Shown: piece by piece, positions 46,201 to 61,200 of the stretch
Position numbering within the stretch: position 1 is the stretch's first letter
Layout: the number at the start of each line of letters is the position of its first letter
DNA from: Harmonia axyridis
Lineage: Eukaryota; Arthropoda; Insecta; Coleoptera; Coccinellidae
DNA: 64,000 nucleotides
NCBI RefSeq assembly: GCF_914767665.1
Contig: NC_059508.1
Location: 22,604,001-22,668,000, forward strand
Reading direction: 5' to 3'
The notes under the pieces: generated by a model
What the model saw: the letters and a program-made list of their open reading frames with translations, nothing else
Told to the model about the DNA's origin: nothing
Database searches by the model: none
Position numbers and translations under genes: made by a program

Positions 46201-49200
46201 CACGTGGGAGATTATAGCAACCTGCGTGACATCCGAGTCCAAGAAAATCAACAATGTGAAATGGCTTACTTGAATTACTGTTTATTAAACAAGAAAAAGG
46301 AAATCCGAACAGTCCCTTATACCAAAGTGGTTTCCTTAGACACGTGTGTCAAGCTTTCGTCCCTCTGCAATAAGATGAAAAGTGTTAAAATGAGAAACGT
46401 TGGAGGAAATAACAAACAAATGAGATCAACAACAGAAGTCAGCCGTCCATTTGTGGTTACAGCAGCAATTGACCTTACCACGTGGGAGGAAATCAACAAT
46501 GTGGAATGGCTTACTTGAACAATTGTTCATAAAACAATAAAAAAGGGAATAAGAACAGTCCCTTATACCAGAATGGTTTCCTTAGACACGTGTGTCAAGC
46601 TTTCGTCCGTCAGCAATACGACAAAAAGTGTTAGAGTAAGAAACATCGAAGGAAATAACAAACAAATGAAATCAACAACAGAAGTCAGCCGTCCAATTGT
46701 GGTTACAGCAGCAATTGACCTTACCACGTGGGAGATTATAGCTACCTGCGTGTCATTCGAGTCCAAAAAAATCAACAATGTGGAATGGCTTACTTGGATA
46801 ATTGTTCATTAAACAAAAAGAAGGGAATAAGAACAGTCCCTTATACCAAAGTGGTTTCCTTAGACACGCGTGTCAAGCTTTCGTCCCTGTGCAATACGAT
46901 GAAAAGTGTTAGAATGAGAAACATTGAAAGAAATAAAAAACAAATGAAATCGATAACAGAAGTCAGCCGTCCAATTGTGGTTACAGCAGCAATTGACCTT
47001 ACCACGTGGGAGAAAATCAACAATGTGGAATGGCTTACTTGAATAACTGTTTATTAAACAAAAAAAAAGGGAATGCGAACAGTCCCTTATACCAAAGTGA
47101 TTTCCTTAGACACGTGTGTCAAGCTTTCGTCCCTCTGCAATACGATGAAAATGTTAGAGTAAGAAACATTGAAGGAAATCACAAACAAATTAAATCAACA
47201 ACAGAATTCAGCAGTCCAGTTTTGGTTACAGCAGCAATTGACTTTACCACGTGTGAGAAAATCAACAATGTGGAATGGCTTACTTGAACAATTGTTCATT
47301 AAACAATAAAAAAGGGAAAAGAACAGTCCCTTATACCAGAATGGTTTCCTTAGACACGTGTGTCAAGCTTTCGTCCGTCAGCAATACGACAAAAAGTGTT
47401 AGAGTAAGAAACATTGAAGGAAATAACAAACGAATGAAATCAACAACAGAAGTCAGTCGTGCATTTGTGGTTACAGCAGCAATTGACCTCACCACGTGGG
47501 AGATTATATAGCTAACTGCGTGACATCCGAGTCCAAAAAAACCAACAATGTGGAATGACTCACTTGAACAATTGTTAATTAAACAATAAGAAAGGGAATA
47601 AGAACAGTCCCTAATACCAGAATTATTTCCTTAGACACGTGTGTCAAGCTTTCGTCCGTCAGCAATACGACAAAAAGTGATAGAGTAAGAAACATTGAAG
47701 GAAATAACAAACGAATGAAATCAACAACAGAAGTCAGTCGTGCATTTGTGATTACAGCAGCAATTGACCTTACCACGTGGGAGATTATATAGCTAACTGC
47801 GTGACATCCGAGTCCAAGAAAATCAACAATGTGGAATGACTTACTTGAACAATTGTTCATTAAACAATAAGAAAGGGAATAAGAACAGTCCCTTATACCA
47901 GAATTGTTTCCTTAGACACGTGTGTCAAGCTTTCGTCCGTCAGCAATACGACAAAAAGTGATAGAGTAAGAAACATTGAAGGAAATAACAAACGAATGAA
48001 ATCAACAACAGAAGTCAGTCGTGCATTTGTGGTTACAGCAGCTTTCGTCTCTCTGCAATACGATAAAAAGTGTTAGAGTAAGAAACATTGAAGGAAATAA
48101 TAAACAAATGAAATCAACAACAGAAGTCAGCCGTCCAATTGTGGTTACAGCAGCAATAAACCTAACCACGTGGGAGGAAATCAACAATGTGGAATGGCTT
48201 ACTAGAACAATTGTTCATAAAACAATAAAAAAGGGAATAAGAACAGTCCCTTTTACCAGAATGTTTTCCTTAGACACGTGTGTCAAGCTTTCGTCCGTCA
48301 GCAATACGACAAAAAGTGTTAGAGTAAGAAACATCGAAGGAAATAACAAACAAATGAAATCAACAACAGAAGTCAGGTGTCCAATTGTGGTTACAGCAGC
48401 AATTGACCTCACCACGTGGGAGGAAATCAACAATGTGGAATGGCTTACTCGAACAATTGTTCATTAAACAAAAAAAAAGAGAATAAGAACAGTCCTATAT
48501 ACCCAAGTGGATTCCTTAGACACGTGTGTCAAGCTTTCGTCCCTCAGCAATACGACAAAAAGTGTTAGAGTAAGAAACATTGAAGGAAATAACAAACGAA
48601 TGAAATCAACAACAGAAGTCAACCGTCCAGTTTTGGTTACAGCAGCAATTGACCTTACCACGTGTAGGGAAATCAGCAATGTGGAATGGCTTACTTGGAT
48701 AATTGTTCATTATACAAACAGAAGGGAATAAGAACAGTCTCTTATACCAATGTGGTTTCGTTAGACACGTGTGTCAAGCTTTCGTCCCTGTGCAATACGA
48801 TGAAAAGTGTTAGAATGAGAAACATTGAAAGAAATAAAAAACAAATGAAATCGATAACAGAAGTCAGCCGTCCAATTGTGGTTACAGCAGCAATTGACCT
48901 CACCACGTGGGAGAAAATCAACAATGTGGAATGGCTTACTCGAATAACTGTTTATTAAACAAAAAAAAAGGGAATGCGAACAGTCCCTTATACCAAAGTG
49001 ATTTCCTTAGACACGTGTGTCAAGCTTTCGTCCCTCTGCAATACGATAAAAATGTTAGAGTAAGAAACATTGAAGGAAATCACAAACAAATTAAATCAAC
49101 AACAGAATTCAGCAGTCCAGTTTTGGTTACAGCAGCAATTGACTTTACCACGTGTGAGAAAATCAACAATGTGGAATGGCTTACTTGAACAATTGTTCAT

Positions 49201-52200
49201 TAAACAATAAAAAAGGGAAAAGAACAGTCCCTTATACCAGAATGCTTTCCTTAGACACGTGTGTCAATTTTTCGTCCGTCAGCAATACGACAAAAAGTGT
49301 TAGAGTAAGAAACATTGAAGGAAATAACAAACAAATTAAATCAACAACAGAAGTCAGCCGTCCAATTGTGGTTACAGCAGCAATTGACCTCACCACGTGG
49401 GAGGAAATCAACAATGTGGAATGGCTTACTTGAACAATTTTTCATTAAACATAAAAAAAGGGAATAAGTGCAGTCCCTTATACCAAAGTGGTTTCCTTAG
49501 ACACGTGTGTCAAGCTTTCGTCCCTCTGCAATACGATGAAAAATGTTAGAGTAAGAAACATTGAAGGAAATAACAAACAAATGAAATCAACAATAGAATT
49601 CAGCCCTCCATTTGTGGTTACAGCAGCAATTGACCTTACCACGTATGAGATTATAGCTACCTGCGTGACATCCGAGTACAAGAAAATCAACAATGTGAAA
49701 TGACTTACTTGAATAATTGTTCATTAAAAGAAAAAAAAGGGAATAAGAGCAGTCCCTTATACCAAGGTGGTTTTCTTAGACACGTTTGTCAAGCTCTCGT
49801 CCCTCTGCAATACGATGAAAAGAGTCAGAATAAGAAACATTGGAGGAAATAAAAAACAAATGAAATCGACAACAGAAGTCAGCCGTCCATTTGTGGTTAC
49901 AGCAGCAATTGACCTTACCACGTATGAGATTATAGCTACCTGCGTGACATTCGAGTCCAAGAAAATCAACAATGTGGAATGGCTTACTTGAATAACTGTT
50001 CATTAAACAGAAGAAAGGGAATGCGAACAGTCCCTTATACCAAAGTGGTTTCCTTAGACACGTGTGTCAAGCTTTCGTCCCTCAGCAATAAGATGAAAAG
50101 TGTTAGAATGAGAAACGTTGGAGGAAATAACAAACAAATGAAATCAACAACAGAAGTCAGCCGTCCAATTGTGGTTACTGCTGCAATTGACCTTACCATG
50201 TGGGAGATTATAACTACCTGCGTGACATCCGAGTCCAAGAAAATCAACGATGTGGAATGGCTTACTTGAATAACTGTTTATTAAACAAAAAAAAAAGGAA
50301 TGCGAACAGTCCCTTCTACCAAAGTGGTTTCCTTAGACACGTGTGTCAAGCTTTCGTCCCTCAGCATTACGATTGAAAAGTGTTAGAATGAGAAACGATG
50401 AAGAAAATAACAAACAAATGAAATCAACAACAGAAGTCAGCCGTCCAATTGTGGTTACTGCTGCAATTGACCTTACCATGTGGGAGATTATAACTACCTG
50501 CGTGACATCCGAGTCCAAGAAAATCAACGATGTGGAATGGCTTACTTGAATAACTGTTTATTAAACAAAAAAAAAGGAATGCGAACAGTCCCTTCTACCA
50601 AAGTGGTTTCCTTAGACACGTGTGTCAAGCTTTCGTCCCTCAGCAATACGATGAAAAGTGTTAGAATGAGAAACGATGAAGGAAATAACAAACAAATGAA
50701 ATCAACAACAGAAGTCAGCCGTCCAATTGTGGTTACTGCAGCAATTGACCTTACCACGTGGGAGATTATAGCTACCTGGGTGACATCCGAGTCCAAAAAA
50801 ATCAACAATGTGAAATGACTCACTTGAACAATTGTTAATTAAACAATAAGAAAGGGAATAAGAACAGTCCCTTATACCAGAATTATTTCCTTAGACACGT
50901 GTGTCAAGCTTTCGTCCGTCAGCAATACGACAAAAAGTGATAGAGTAAGAAACATTGAAGGAAATAACAAACGAATGAAATCAATAACAGAAGTCAGTCG
51001 TGCGTTTGTGGTTACAGCAGCAATTGACCTTACCACGTGGGAGATTATATAGCTAACTGCGTGGCATCCGAGTCCAAGAAAATCAACAATGTGGAATGAC
51101 TTACTTGAACAATTGTTCATTAAACAATAAGAAAGAGAATAAGAACAGTCCCTTATACCAGAATTGTTTCCTTAGACACGTGTGTCAAGCTTTCGTCCGT
51201 CAGCAATACGACAAAAAGTGATAGAGTAACAAACATTGAAGGAAATAACAAACGAATGAAATCAACAACAGAAGTCAGTCGTGCATTTGTAGTTACTGCT
51301 GCAATTGACCTAACCACGTGGGAGATTATAGCAACCTGCGTGACATCCGAGTCCAAGAAAATCAACAATGTGAAATGGCTTACTTGAATTACTGTTTATT
51401 GAACAAGAAAAAGGAAATCCGAACAGTCCCTTATACCAAAGTGGTTTCCTTAGACACGTGTGTCAAGCTTTCGTCCCTCAGCAATACGATGAAAAGTGTT
51501 AGAATGAGAAACGATGAAGGAAATAACAAACAAATGAAATCAACAACAGAAGTCAGCCGTCCAATTGTGGTTACTGCTGCAATTGACCTTACCATTTGGG
51601 AGATTATAACTACCTGCGTGACATCCGAGTCCAAGAAAATCAACGATGTGGAATGGCTTACTTGAATAACTGTTTATTAAACAAAAAAAAAGGAAATCCG
51701 AACAGTCCCTTATACCAAAGTGGTTTCCTTAGACACGTGTGTCAAGCTTTCGTCCCTCAGCAATAAGATGAAAAGTGTTAAAATGAGAAACGTTGGAGGA
51801 AATAACAAACAAATGAGATCAACAACAGAAGTCAGTCGTGCATTTGTGGTTACAGCAGCAATTGACCTTACCACGTGGGAGATTATATAGCTACCTGGGT
51901 GACATCCGAGTCCAAAAAAATCAACAATGTGGAATGACTCACTTGAACAATTGTTAATTAAACAATAAGAAAGGGAATAAGAACAGTCCCTTATACCACA
52001 ATTATTTCCTTAGACACGTGTGTCAAGCTTTCGTCCGTCAGCAATACGACAAAAAGTGATAGAGTAAGAAACATTGAAGGAAATAACAAACGAATGAAAT
52101 CAACAACAGAAGTCAGTCGTGCATTTGTGGTTACAGCAGCAATTGACCTTACCACGTGGGAGATTATATAGCTAACTGCGTGACATCCGAGTCCAAGAAA

Positions 52201-55200
52201 ATCAACAATGTGGAATGACTTACTTGAACAATTGTTCATTAAACAATAAGAAAGGGAATAAGAACAGTCCCTTATACCAGAATTGTTTCCTTAGACACGT
52301 GTGTCAAGCTTTCGTCCGTCAGCAATACGACAAAAAGTGATAGAGTAAGAAACATTGAAGGAAATAATAAACAAATGAAATCAACAACAGAAGTCAGCCG
52401 TCCAATTGTGGTTACAGCAGCAATTGACCTAACCACGTGGGAGATTATAGCAACCTGCGTGACATCCGAGTCCAAGAAAATCAACAATGTGAAATGGCTT
52501 ACTTGAATAACTGTTTATTAAACAAGAAAAAGGAAATCCGAACAGTCCCTTATACCAAAGTGGTTTCCTTAGACACGTGTGTCAAGCTTTCGTCCCTCAG
52601 CAATAAGATGAAAAGTGTTAAAATGAGAAACGTTGGAGGAAATAACAAACAAATGAGATCAACAACAGAAGTCAGCCGTCCATTTGTGGTTACAGCAGCA
52701 ATTGACCTTACCACGTGGGAGGAAATCAACAATGTGGAATGGCTTACTTGAATAATTGTTCATAAAACAATAAAAAAGGGAATAAGAACAGTCCCTTATA
52801 CCAGAATGGTTTCCTTAGACACGTGTGTCAAGCTTGCGTCCGTCAGCAATACGACAAAAAGTGTTAGAGTAAGAAACATTGAAGGAAATAACAAACGAAT
52901 GAAATCAACAACAGAAGTCAGTCGTGCATTTGTGGTTACAGCAGCAATTGACCTCACCACGTTGGAGATTATATAGCTAACTGCGTGACATCCGAGTCCA
53001 AAAAAATCAACAATGTGGAATGACTCACTTGAACAATTGTTAATTAAACAATAAGAAAGGGAATAAGAGCAGTCCCTAATACCAGAATTATTTCCTTAGA
53101 CACATGTGTCAAGCTTTCGTCCGTCAGCAATACGACAAAAAGTGATAGAGTAAGAAACATTGAAGGAAATAACAAACGAATGAAATCAACAACAGAAGTC
53201 AGTCGTGCATTTGTGATTACAGCAGCAATTGACCTTACCACGTGGGAGATTATATAGCTAACTGCGTGACATCCGAGTCCAAGAAAATCAACAATGTGGA
53301 ATGACTTACTTGAACAATTGTTCATTAAACAATAAGAAAGGGAATAAGAACAGTCCCTTATACCAAAGTGATTTCCTTAGACACGTGTGTCAAGCTTTCG
53401 TCCCTCTGCAATACGATAAAAATGTTAGAGTAAGAAACATTGAAGGAAATAACAAACAAATTTAATCAACAACAGAAGTCAGCCGTCCAATTGTGGTTAC
53501 AGCAGCAATTGACCTCACCACGTGGGAGGAAATCAACAATGTGGAATGGCTTACTTGAACAATTTTTCATTGAACATAAAAAAAGGGAATAAGTGCAGTC
53601 CCTTATACCAAAGTGGTTTCCTTAGACACGTGTGTCAAGCTTTCGTCCGTCAGCAATACGACAAAAAGTGTTAGAGTAAGAAACATTGAAGGAAATAACA
53701 AACAAATGAAATCAACAACAGAAGTCAGCCGTCCAATTGTGGTTACAGCAGCAATTGACCTTACCACGTGGGAGATTATAGCTACCTGCGTGTCATTCGA
53801 GTCCAAGAAAATCAACAATGTGGAATGGCTTACTTGGATAATTGTTCATTAAACAAAAAGAAGGGAATAAGAACAGTCCCTTATACCAAAGTGGTTTCCT
53901 TAGACACGCGTGTCAAGCTTTCGTCCCTGTGCAATACGATGAAAAGTGTTAGAATGAGAAACATTGAAAGAAATAAAAAACAAATGAAATCGATAACAGA
54001 AGTCAGCCGTCCAATTGTGGTTACAGCAGCAATTGACCTTACCACGTGGGAGAAAATCAACAATGTGGAATGGCTTACTTGAATAACTGTTTATTAAACA
54101 AAAAAAAAGGGAATGCGAACAGTCCCTTATACCAAAGTGATTTCCTTAGACACGTGTGTCAAGCTTTCGTCCCTCTGCAATACGATAAAAATGTTAGAGT
54201 AAGAAACATTGAAGGAAATCACAAACAAATTAAATCAACAACAGAATTCAGCAGTCCAGTTTTGGTTACAGCAGCAATTGACTTTACCACGTGTGAGAAA
54301 ATCAACAATGTGGAATGGCTTACTTGAACAATTGTTCATTAAACAATAAAAAAGGGAAAAGAACAGTCCCTTATACCAGAATGGTTTCCTTAGACACGTG
54401 TGTCAAGCTTTCGTCCGTCAGCAATACGACAAAAAGTGTTAGAGTAAGAAACATTGAAGGAAGTAACAAACGAATGAAATCAACAACAGAAGTCAGTCGT
54501 GCATTTGTGGTTACAGCAGCAATTGACCTCACCACGTGGGAGATTATATAGCTAACTGCGTGACATCCGAGTCCAAAAAAATCAACAATGTGGAATGACT
54601 CACTTGAACAATTGTTAATTAAACAATAAGAAAGGGAATAAGAACAGTCCCTAATACCAGAATTATTTCCTTAGACACGTGTGTCAAGCTTTCGTCCGTC
54701 AGCAATACGACAAAAAGTGATAGAGTAAGAAACATTGAAGGAAATAACAAACGAATGAAATCAACAACAGAAGTCAGTCGTGCATTTGTGGTTACAGCAG
54801 CAATTGACCTCACCACGTGGGAGATTATATAGCTAACTGCGTGACATCCGAGTCCAAAAAAATCAACAATGTGGAATGACTCACTTGAACAATTGTTAAT
54901 TAAACAATAAAAAAGGGAAAAGAACAGTCCCTTATACCAGAATGGTTTCCTTAGACACGTGTGTCAAGCTTTCGTCCGTCAGCAATACGACAAAAAGTGA
55001 TAGAGTAAGAAACATTGAAGGAAATAACAAACGAATGAAATCAACAACAGAAGTCAGTCGTGCATTTGTGATTACAGCAGCAATTGACCTTACCACGTGG
55101 GAGATTATATAGCTAACTGCGTGACATCCGAGTCCAAGAAAATCAACAATGTGGAATGACTTACTTGAACAATTGTTCATTAAACAATAAGAAAGGGAAT

Positions 55201-58200
55201 AAGAACAGTCCCTTATACCAAAGTGGTTTCCTTAGACACGTGTGTCAAGCTTTCGTCCCTCTGCAATACGATGAAAAATGTTAGAGTAAGAAACATTGAA
55301 GGAAATAACAAACGAATGAAATCAACAACAGAAGTCAGTCGTGCATTTGTGGTTACAGCAGCTTTCGTCTCTCTGCAATACGATAAAAAGTGTAAGAGTA
55401 AGAAACATTGAAGGAAATAATAAACAAATGAAATCAACAACTGAAGTCAGCCGTCCAATTGTGGTTACAGCAGCAATTGACCTAACCACGTGGGAGATTA
55501 TAGCAACCTGCGTGACATCCGAGTCCAAAAAAATCAACAATGTGGAATGGCTTACTTGGATAATTGTTCATTAAACAATAAAAAAAGGAAAAGAACAGTC
55601 CCTTATACCAGAATGGTTTCCTTAGACACGTGTGTCAAGCTTTCGTCCGTCAGCAATACGACAAAAAGTGTTAGAGTAAGAAACATTGAAGGAAATAACA
55701 AACGAATGAAATCAACAACAGAAGTCAGTCGTGCATTTGTGGTTACAGCAGCAATTGACCTTACCACGTGGGAGATTATATAGCTAACTGCGTGACATCC
55801 GAGTCCAAAAAAATCAACAATGTGGAATGACTCACTTGAACAATTGTTAATTAAACAATAAGAAAGGGAATAAGAGCAGTCCCTAATACCAGAATTATTT
55901 CCTTAGACACGTGTGTCAAGCTTTCGTCCGTCAGCAATACGACAAAAAGTGATAGAGTAAGAAACATTGAAGGAAATAACAAACGAATGAAATCAACAAC
56001 AGAAGTCAGTCGTGCATTTGCGATTACAGCAGCAATTGACCTTACCACGTGGGAGATTATATAGCTAACTGCGTGACATCCGAGTCCAAGAAAATCAACA
56101 ATGTGGAATGGCTTACTTGAATAACTGTTCATTAAACAGAAGAAAGGGATTGCGAACAGTCCCTTATACCAAAGTGGTTTCCTTAGACACGTGTGTCAAG
56201 CTTTCGTCCCTCAGCAATAAGATGAAAAGTGTTAGAATGAGAAACGTTGGAGGAAATAACAAACAAATGAGATCAACAACAGAAGTCAGCCACGTGGGAG
56301 ATTAAAGCTACCTGCGTGATATCCAAGTCCAAGAAAATCAACAATGTGGAATGGCTTACTTGAATAACTGTTTATTAAACAAAAAAAAGGGAATGCGAAA
56401 AGTCCCTTATACAAAAGTGGTTTCCTTAGACACGTGTTTCAAGCTTTCGTCCCTCAGCATTACGATTGAAAAGTGTAAGAATGAGAAACGATGAAGAAAA
56501 TAACAAACAAATTTAATCAACAACAAAAGTCAGCCGTCCAATTGTGGTTACAGCAGCAATTGACCTCACCACGTGGGAGGAAATCAACAATGTGGAATGG
56601 CTTACTTGAACAATTTTTCATTGAACATAAAAAAAGGGAATAAGTGCAGTCACTTATACCAAAGTGGTTTCCTTAGACACGTGTGTCAAGCTTTCGTCCC
56701 TTTGCAATACGATGAAAAATGTTAGAGTAAGAAACATTGAAGGAAATAACAAACAAATGAAATCAACAATAGAATTCAGCCCTCCATTTGTGGTTACAGC
56801 AGCAATTGACCTCACCACGTTTGAGATTATAGCTACCTGCGTGACATCCGAGTACAAGAAAATCAACAATGTGAAATGACTTACTTGAATAATTGTTCAT
56901 TAAACGAAAAAAAAGGGAATAAGAGCAGTCCCTCATACCAAAGTGGTTTTCTTAGACACGTGTGTCAAGCTTTCGTCCCTCTGCAATACGATGAAAAGAG
57001 TCAGAATAAGAAACATTGGAGGAAATAAAAAACAAATGAAATCGACAACAGAAGTCAGCCGTCCATTTGTGGTTACAGCAGCAATTGACCTTACCACGTA
57101 TGAGATTATAGCTACCTGCGTGACATTCGAGTCCAAGAAAATCAACAATGTGGAATGGCTTACTTGAATAACTGTTCATTAAACAGAAGAAAGGGAATGC
57201 GAACAGTCCCTTATACCAAAGTGGTTTCCTTAGACACGTGTGTCAAGCTTTCGTCCCTCAGCAATAAGATGAAAAGTGTTAGAATGAGAAACGTTGGAGG
57301 AAATAACAAACAAATGAGATCAACAACAGAAGTCAGCCACGTGGGAGATTAAAGCTACCTGCGTGATATCCAAGTCCAAGAAAATCAACAATGTGGAATG
57401 GCTTACTTGAATAACTGTTTATTAAACAAAAAAAAGGGAATGCGAACAGTCCCCTATACAAATGTGGTTTCCTTAGACACGTGTGTCAAGCTTTCGTCCC
57501 TCAGCATTACGACTGAAAAGTGTTAGAATGAGAAACGATGAAGAAAATAACAAACAAATGAAATCAACAACAGAAGTCAGCCGTCCAATTGTGGTTACTG
57601 CTGCAATTGACCTTACCATGTGGGAGATTATAACTACCTGCGTGACATCCGAGTCCAAGAAAATCAACGATGTGGAATGGCTTACTTGAATAACTGTTTA
57701 TTAAACAAAAAAAAAGGAATGCGAACAGTCCCTCATACCAAAGTGGTTTCCTTAGACACGTGTGTCAAGCTTTCGTCCCTCAGCAATAAGATGAAAAGTG
57801 TTAAAATGAGAAACGTTGGAGGAAATAACAAACAAATGAGATCAACAACAGAAGTCAGCCGTCCATTTGTGGTTACAGCAGCAATTGACCTAACCACGTG
57901 GGAGATTATAGCAACCTGCGTGACATCCGAGTCCAAGAAAATCAACAATGTGGAATGACTTACTTGAACAATTGTTCATTAAACAATAAGAAAGGGAATA
58001 AGAACAGTCCCTTATACCAGAATTGTTTCCTTAGACACGTGTGTCAAGCTTTCGTCCGTCAGCAATACGACAAAAAGTGATAGAGTAAGAAACATTGAAG
58101 GAAATAACAAACGAATGAAATCAACAACAGAAGTCAGTCGTGCATTTGTGGTTACAGCAGCTTTCGTCTCTCTGCAATACGATAAAAAGTGTTAGAGTAA

Positions 58201-61200
58201 GAAACATTGAAGGAAATAATAAACAAATGAAATCAACAACAGAAGTCAGTCGTCCAATTGTGGTTACAGCAGCAATTGACCTAACCACGTGGGAGATTAT
58301 AGCAACCTGCGTGACATCCGAGTCCAAGAAAATCAACAATGTGGAATGGCTTACTTGAATAACTGTTTATTAAACAAAAAAAAGGAAATCCGAACAGTCC
58401 CTTATACCAAAGTGATTTCCTTAGACACGTGTGTCAAGCTTTCGTCCCTCTGCAATACGATAAAAATGTTAGAGTAAGAAACATTGAAGGAAATCACAAA
58501 CAAATTGAATCAACAACAGAATTCAGCAGTCCAGTTTTGGTTACAGCAGCAATTGACTTTACCACGTGTGAGAAAATCAACAATGTGGAATGGCTTACTT
58601 GAACAATTGTTCATTAAACAATAAAAAAGCGAAAAGAACAGTCCCTTATACCAGAATGGTTTCCTTAGACACGTGTGTCAAGCTTTCGTCCGTCAGCAAT
58701 ACGACAAAAAGTGTTAGAGTAAGAAACATTGAAGGAAATAACAAACAAATTTAATCAACAACAGAAGTCAGCCGTCCAAATGTGGTTACAGCAGCAATTG
58801 ACCTCACCACGTGGGAGGAAATCAACAATGTGGAATGGCTTACTTGAACAATTTTTCATTGAACATAAAAAAAGGGAATAAGTGCAGTCCCTTATACCAA
58901 AGTGGTTTCCTTAGACACGTGTGTCAAGCTTTCGTCCCTCTGCAATACGATGAAAAATGTTAGAGTAAGAAACATTGAAGGAAATAACAAACGAATGAAA
59001 TCAACAACAGAAGTCAGTCGTGCATTTGTGGTTACAGCAGCTTTCGTCTCTCTGCAATACGATAAAAAGTGTAAGAGTAAGAAACATTGAAGGAAATAAT
59101 AAATAAATGAAATCAACAACTGAAGTCAGCCGTCCAATTGTGGTTACAGCAGCAATTGACCTAACCACGTGGGAGATTATAGCAACCTGCGTGACATCCG
59201 AGTCCAAAAAAATCAACAATGTGGAATGGCTTACTTGGATAATTGTTCATTAAACAATAAAAAGGGAAAAGAACAGTCCCTTATACCAGAATGGTTTCCT
59301 TAGACACGTGTGTCAAGCTTTCGTCCGTCAGCAATACGACAAAAAGTGTTAGAGTAAGAAACATTGAAGGAAATAACAAACGAATGAAATCAACAACAGA
59401 AGTCAGTCGTGCATTTGTGGTTACAGCAGCAATTGACCTTACCACGTGGGAGATTATATAGCTAACTGCGTGACATCCGAGTCCAAAAAAATCAACAATG
59501 TGGAATGACTCACTTGAACAATTGTTAATTAAACAATAAGAAAGGGAATAAGAGCAGTCCCTAATACCAGAATTATTTCCTTAGACACGTGTGTCAAGCT
59601 TTCGTCCGTCAGCAATACGACAAAAAGTGATAGAGTAAGAAACATTGAAGGAAATAACAAACGAATGAAATCAACAACAGAAGTCAGTCGTGCATTTGTG
59701 ATTACAGCCGCAATTGACCTTACCACGTGGGAGATTATATAGCTAACTGCGTGACATCCGAGTCCAAAAAAATCAACAATGTGGAATGACTCACTTGAAC
59801 AATTGTTCATTAAACAATAAGAAAGGGAATAAGAACAGTCCCTTATACCAGAATTGTTTCCTTAGACACGTGTGTCAAGCTTTCGTCCGTCAGCAAGACG
59901 ACAAAAAGTGATAGAGTAAGAAACATTGAAGGAAATAACAAACGAATGAAATCAACAACAGAAGTCAGTCGTGCATTTGTGGTTACAGCAGCTTTCGTCT
60001 CTCTGCAATACGATAAAAATTGTTAGAGTAAGAAACATTGAAGGAAATAATAAACAAATGAAATCAACAACAGAAGTCAGCCGTCCAATTGTGGTTACAG
60101 CAGCAATTGACCTAACCACGTGGGAGATTATAGCAACCTGCGTGACATCCGAGTCCAAGAAAATCAACAATGTGAAATGGCTTACTTGAATAACTGTTTA
60201 TTAAACAAAAAAAAGGAAATCCGAACAGTCCCTTATACCAAAGTGATTTCCTTAGACACGTGTGTCAAGCTTTCGTCCCTCTGCAATACGATAAAAATGT
60301 TAGAGTAAGAAACATTGAAGGAAATCACAAACAAATTAAATCAACAACAGAATTTAGCAGTCCAGTTTTGGTTACAGCAGCAATTGACTTTACCACGTGT
60401 GAGAAAATCAACAATGTGAAATGGCTTACTTTAACAATTGTTCATTAAACAATAAAAAAGCGAAAAGAACAGTCCCTTATACCAGAATGGTTTCCTTAGA
60501 CACGTGTGTCAAGCTTTCGTCCGTCAGCAATACGACAAAAAGTGTTAGAGTAAGAAACATTGAAGGAAATAACAAACAAATTTAATCAACAACAGAAGTC
60601 AGCCGTCCAATTGTGGTTACAGCAGCAATTGACCTCACCACGTGGAAGGAAATCAACAATGTGGAATGGCTTACTCGAACAATTTTTCATTGAACATAAA
60701 AAAAGGGAATAAGTGCAGTCCCTTATACCAAAGTGGTTTCCTTAGACACGTGTGTCAAGCTTTCGTCCCTCTGCAATACGATGAAAAATGTTAGAGTAAA
60801 AAACATTGAAGGAAATAACAAACAAATGAAATCAACAATAGAATTCAGCCCTCCATTTGTGGTTACAGCAGCAATTGACCTTACCACGTATGAGATTATA
60901 GCTACCTGCGTGACATCCGAGTACCAGAAAATCAACAATGTGAAATGACTTACTTGAATAATTGTTCATTAAACGAAAAAAAAGGGAATAAGAGCAGTCC
61001 CTTATACCAAAGTGGTTTTCTTAGATACGTGTGTCAAGCTTTCGTCCCTCTGCAATACGATGAAAACAGTCAGAATAAGAAACATTGGAGGAAATAAAAA
61101 ACAAATGAAATCGACAACAGAAGTCAGCCGTCCATTTGTGGTTACAGCAGCAATTGACCTTACCACGTATGAGATTATAGCTACCTGCGTGACATTCGAG

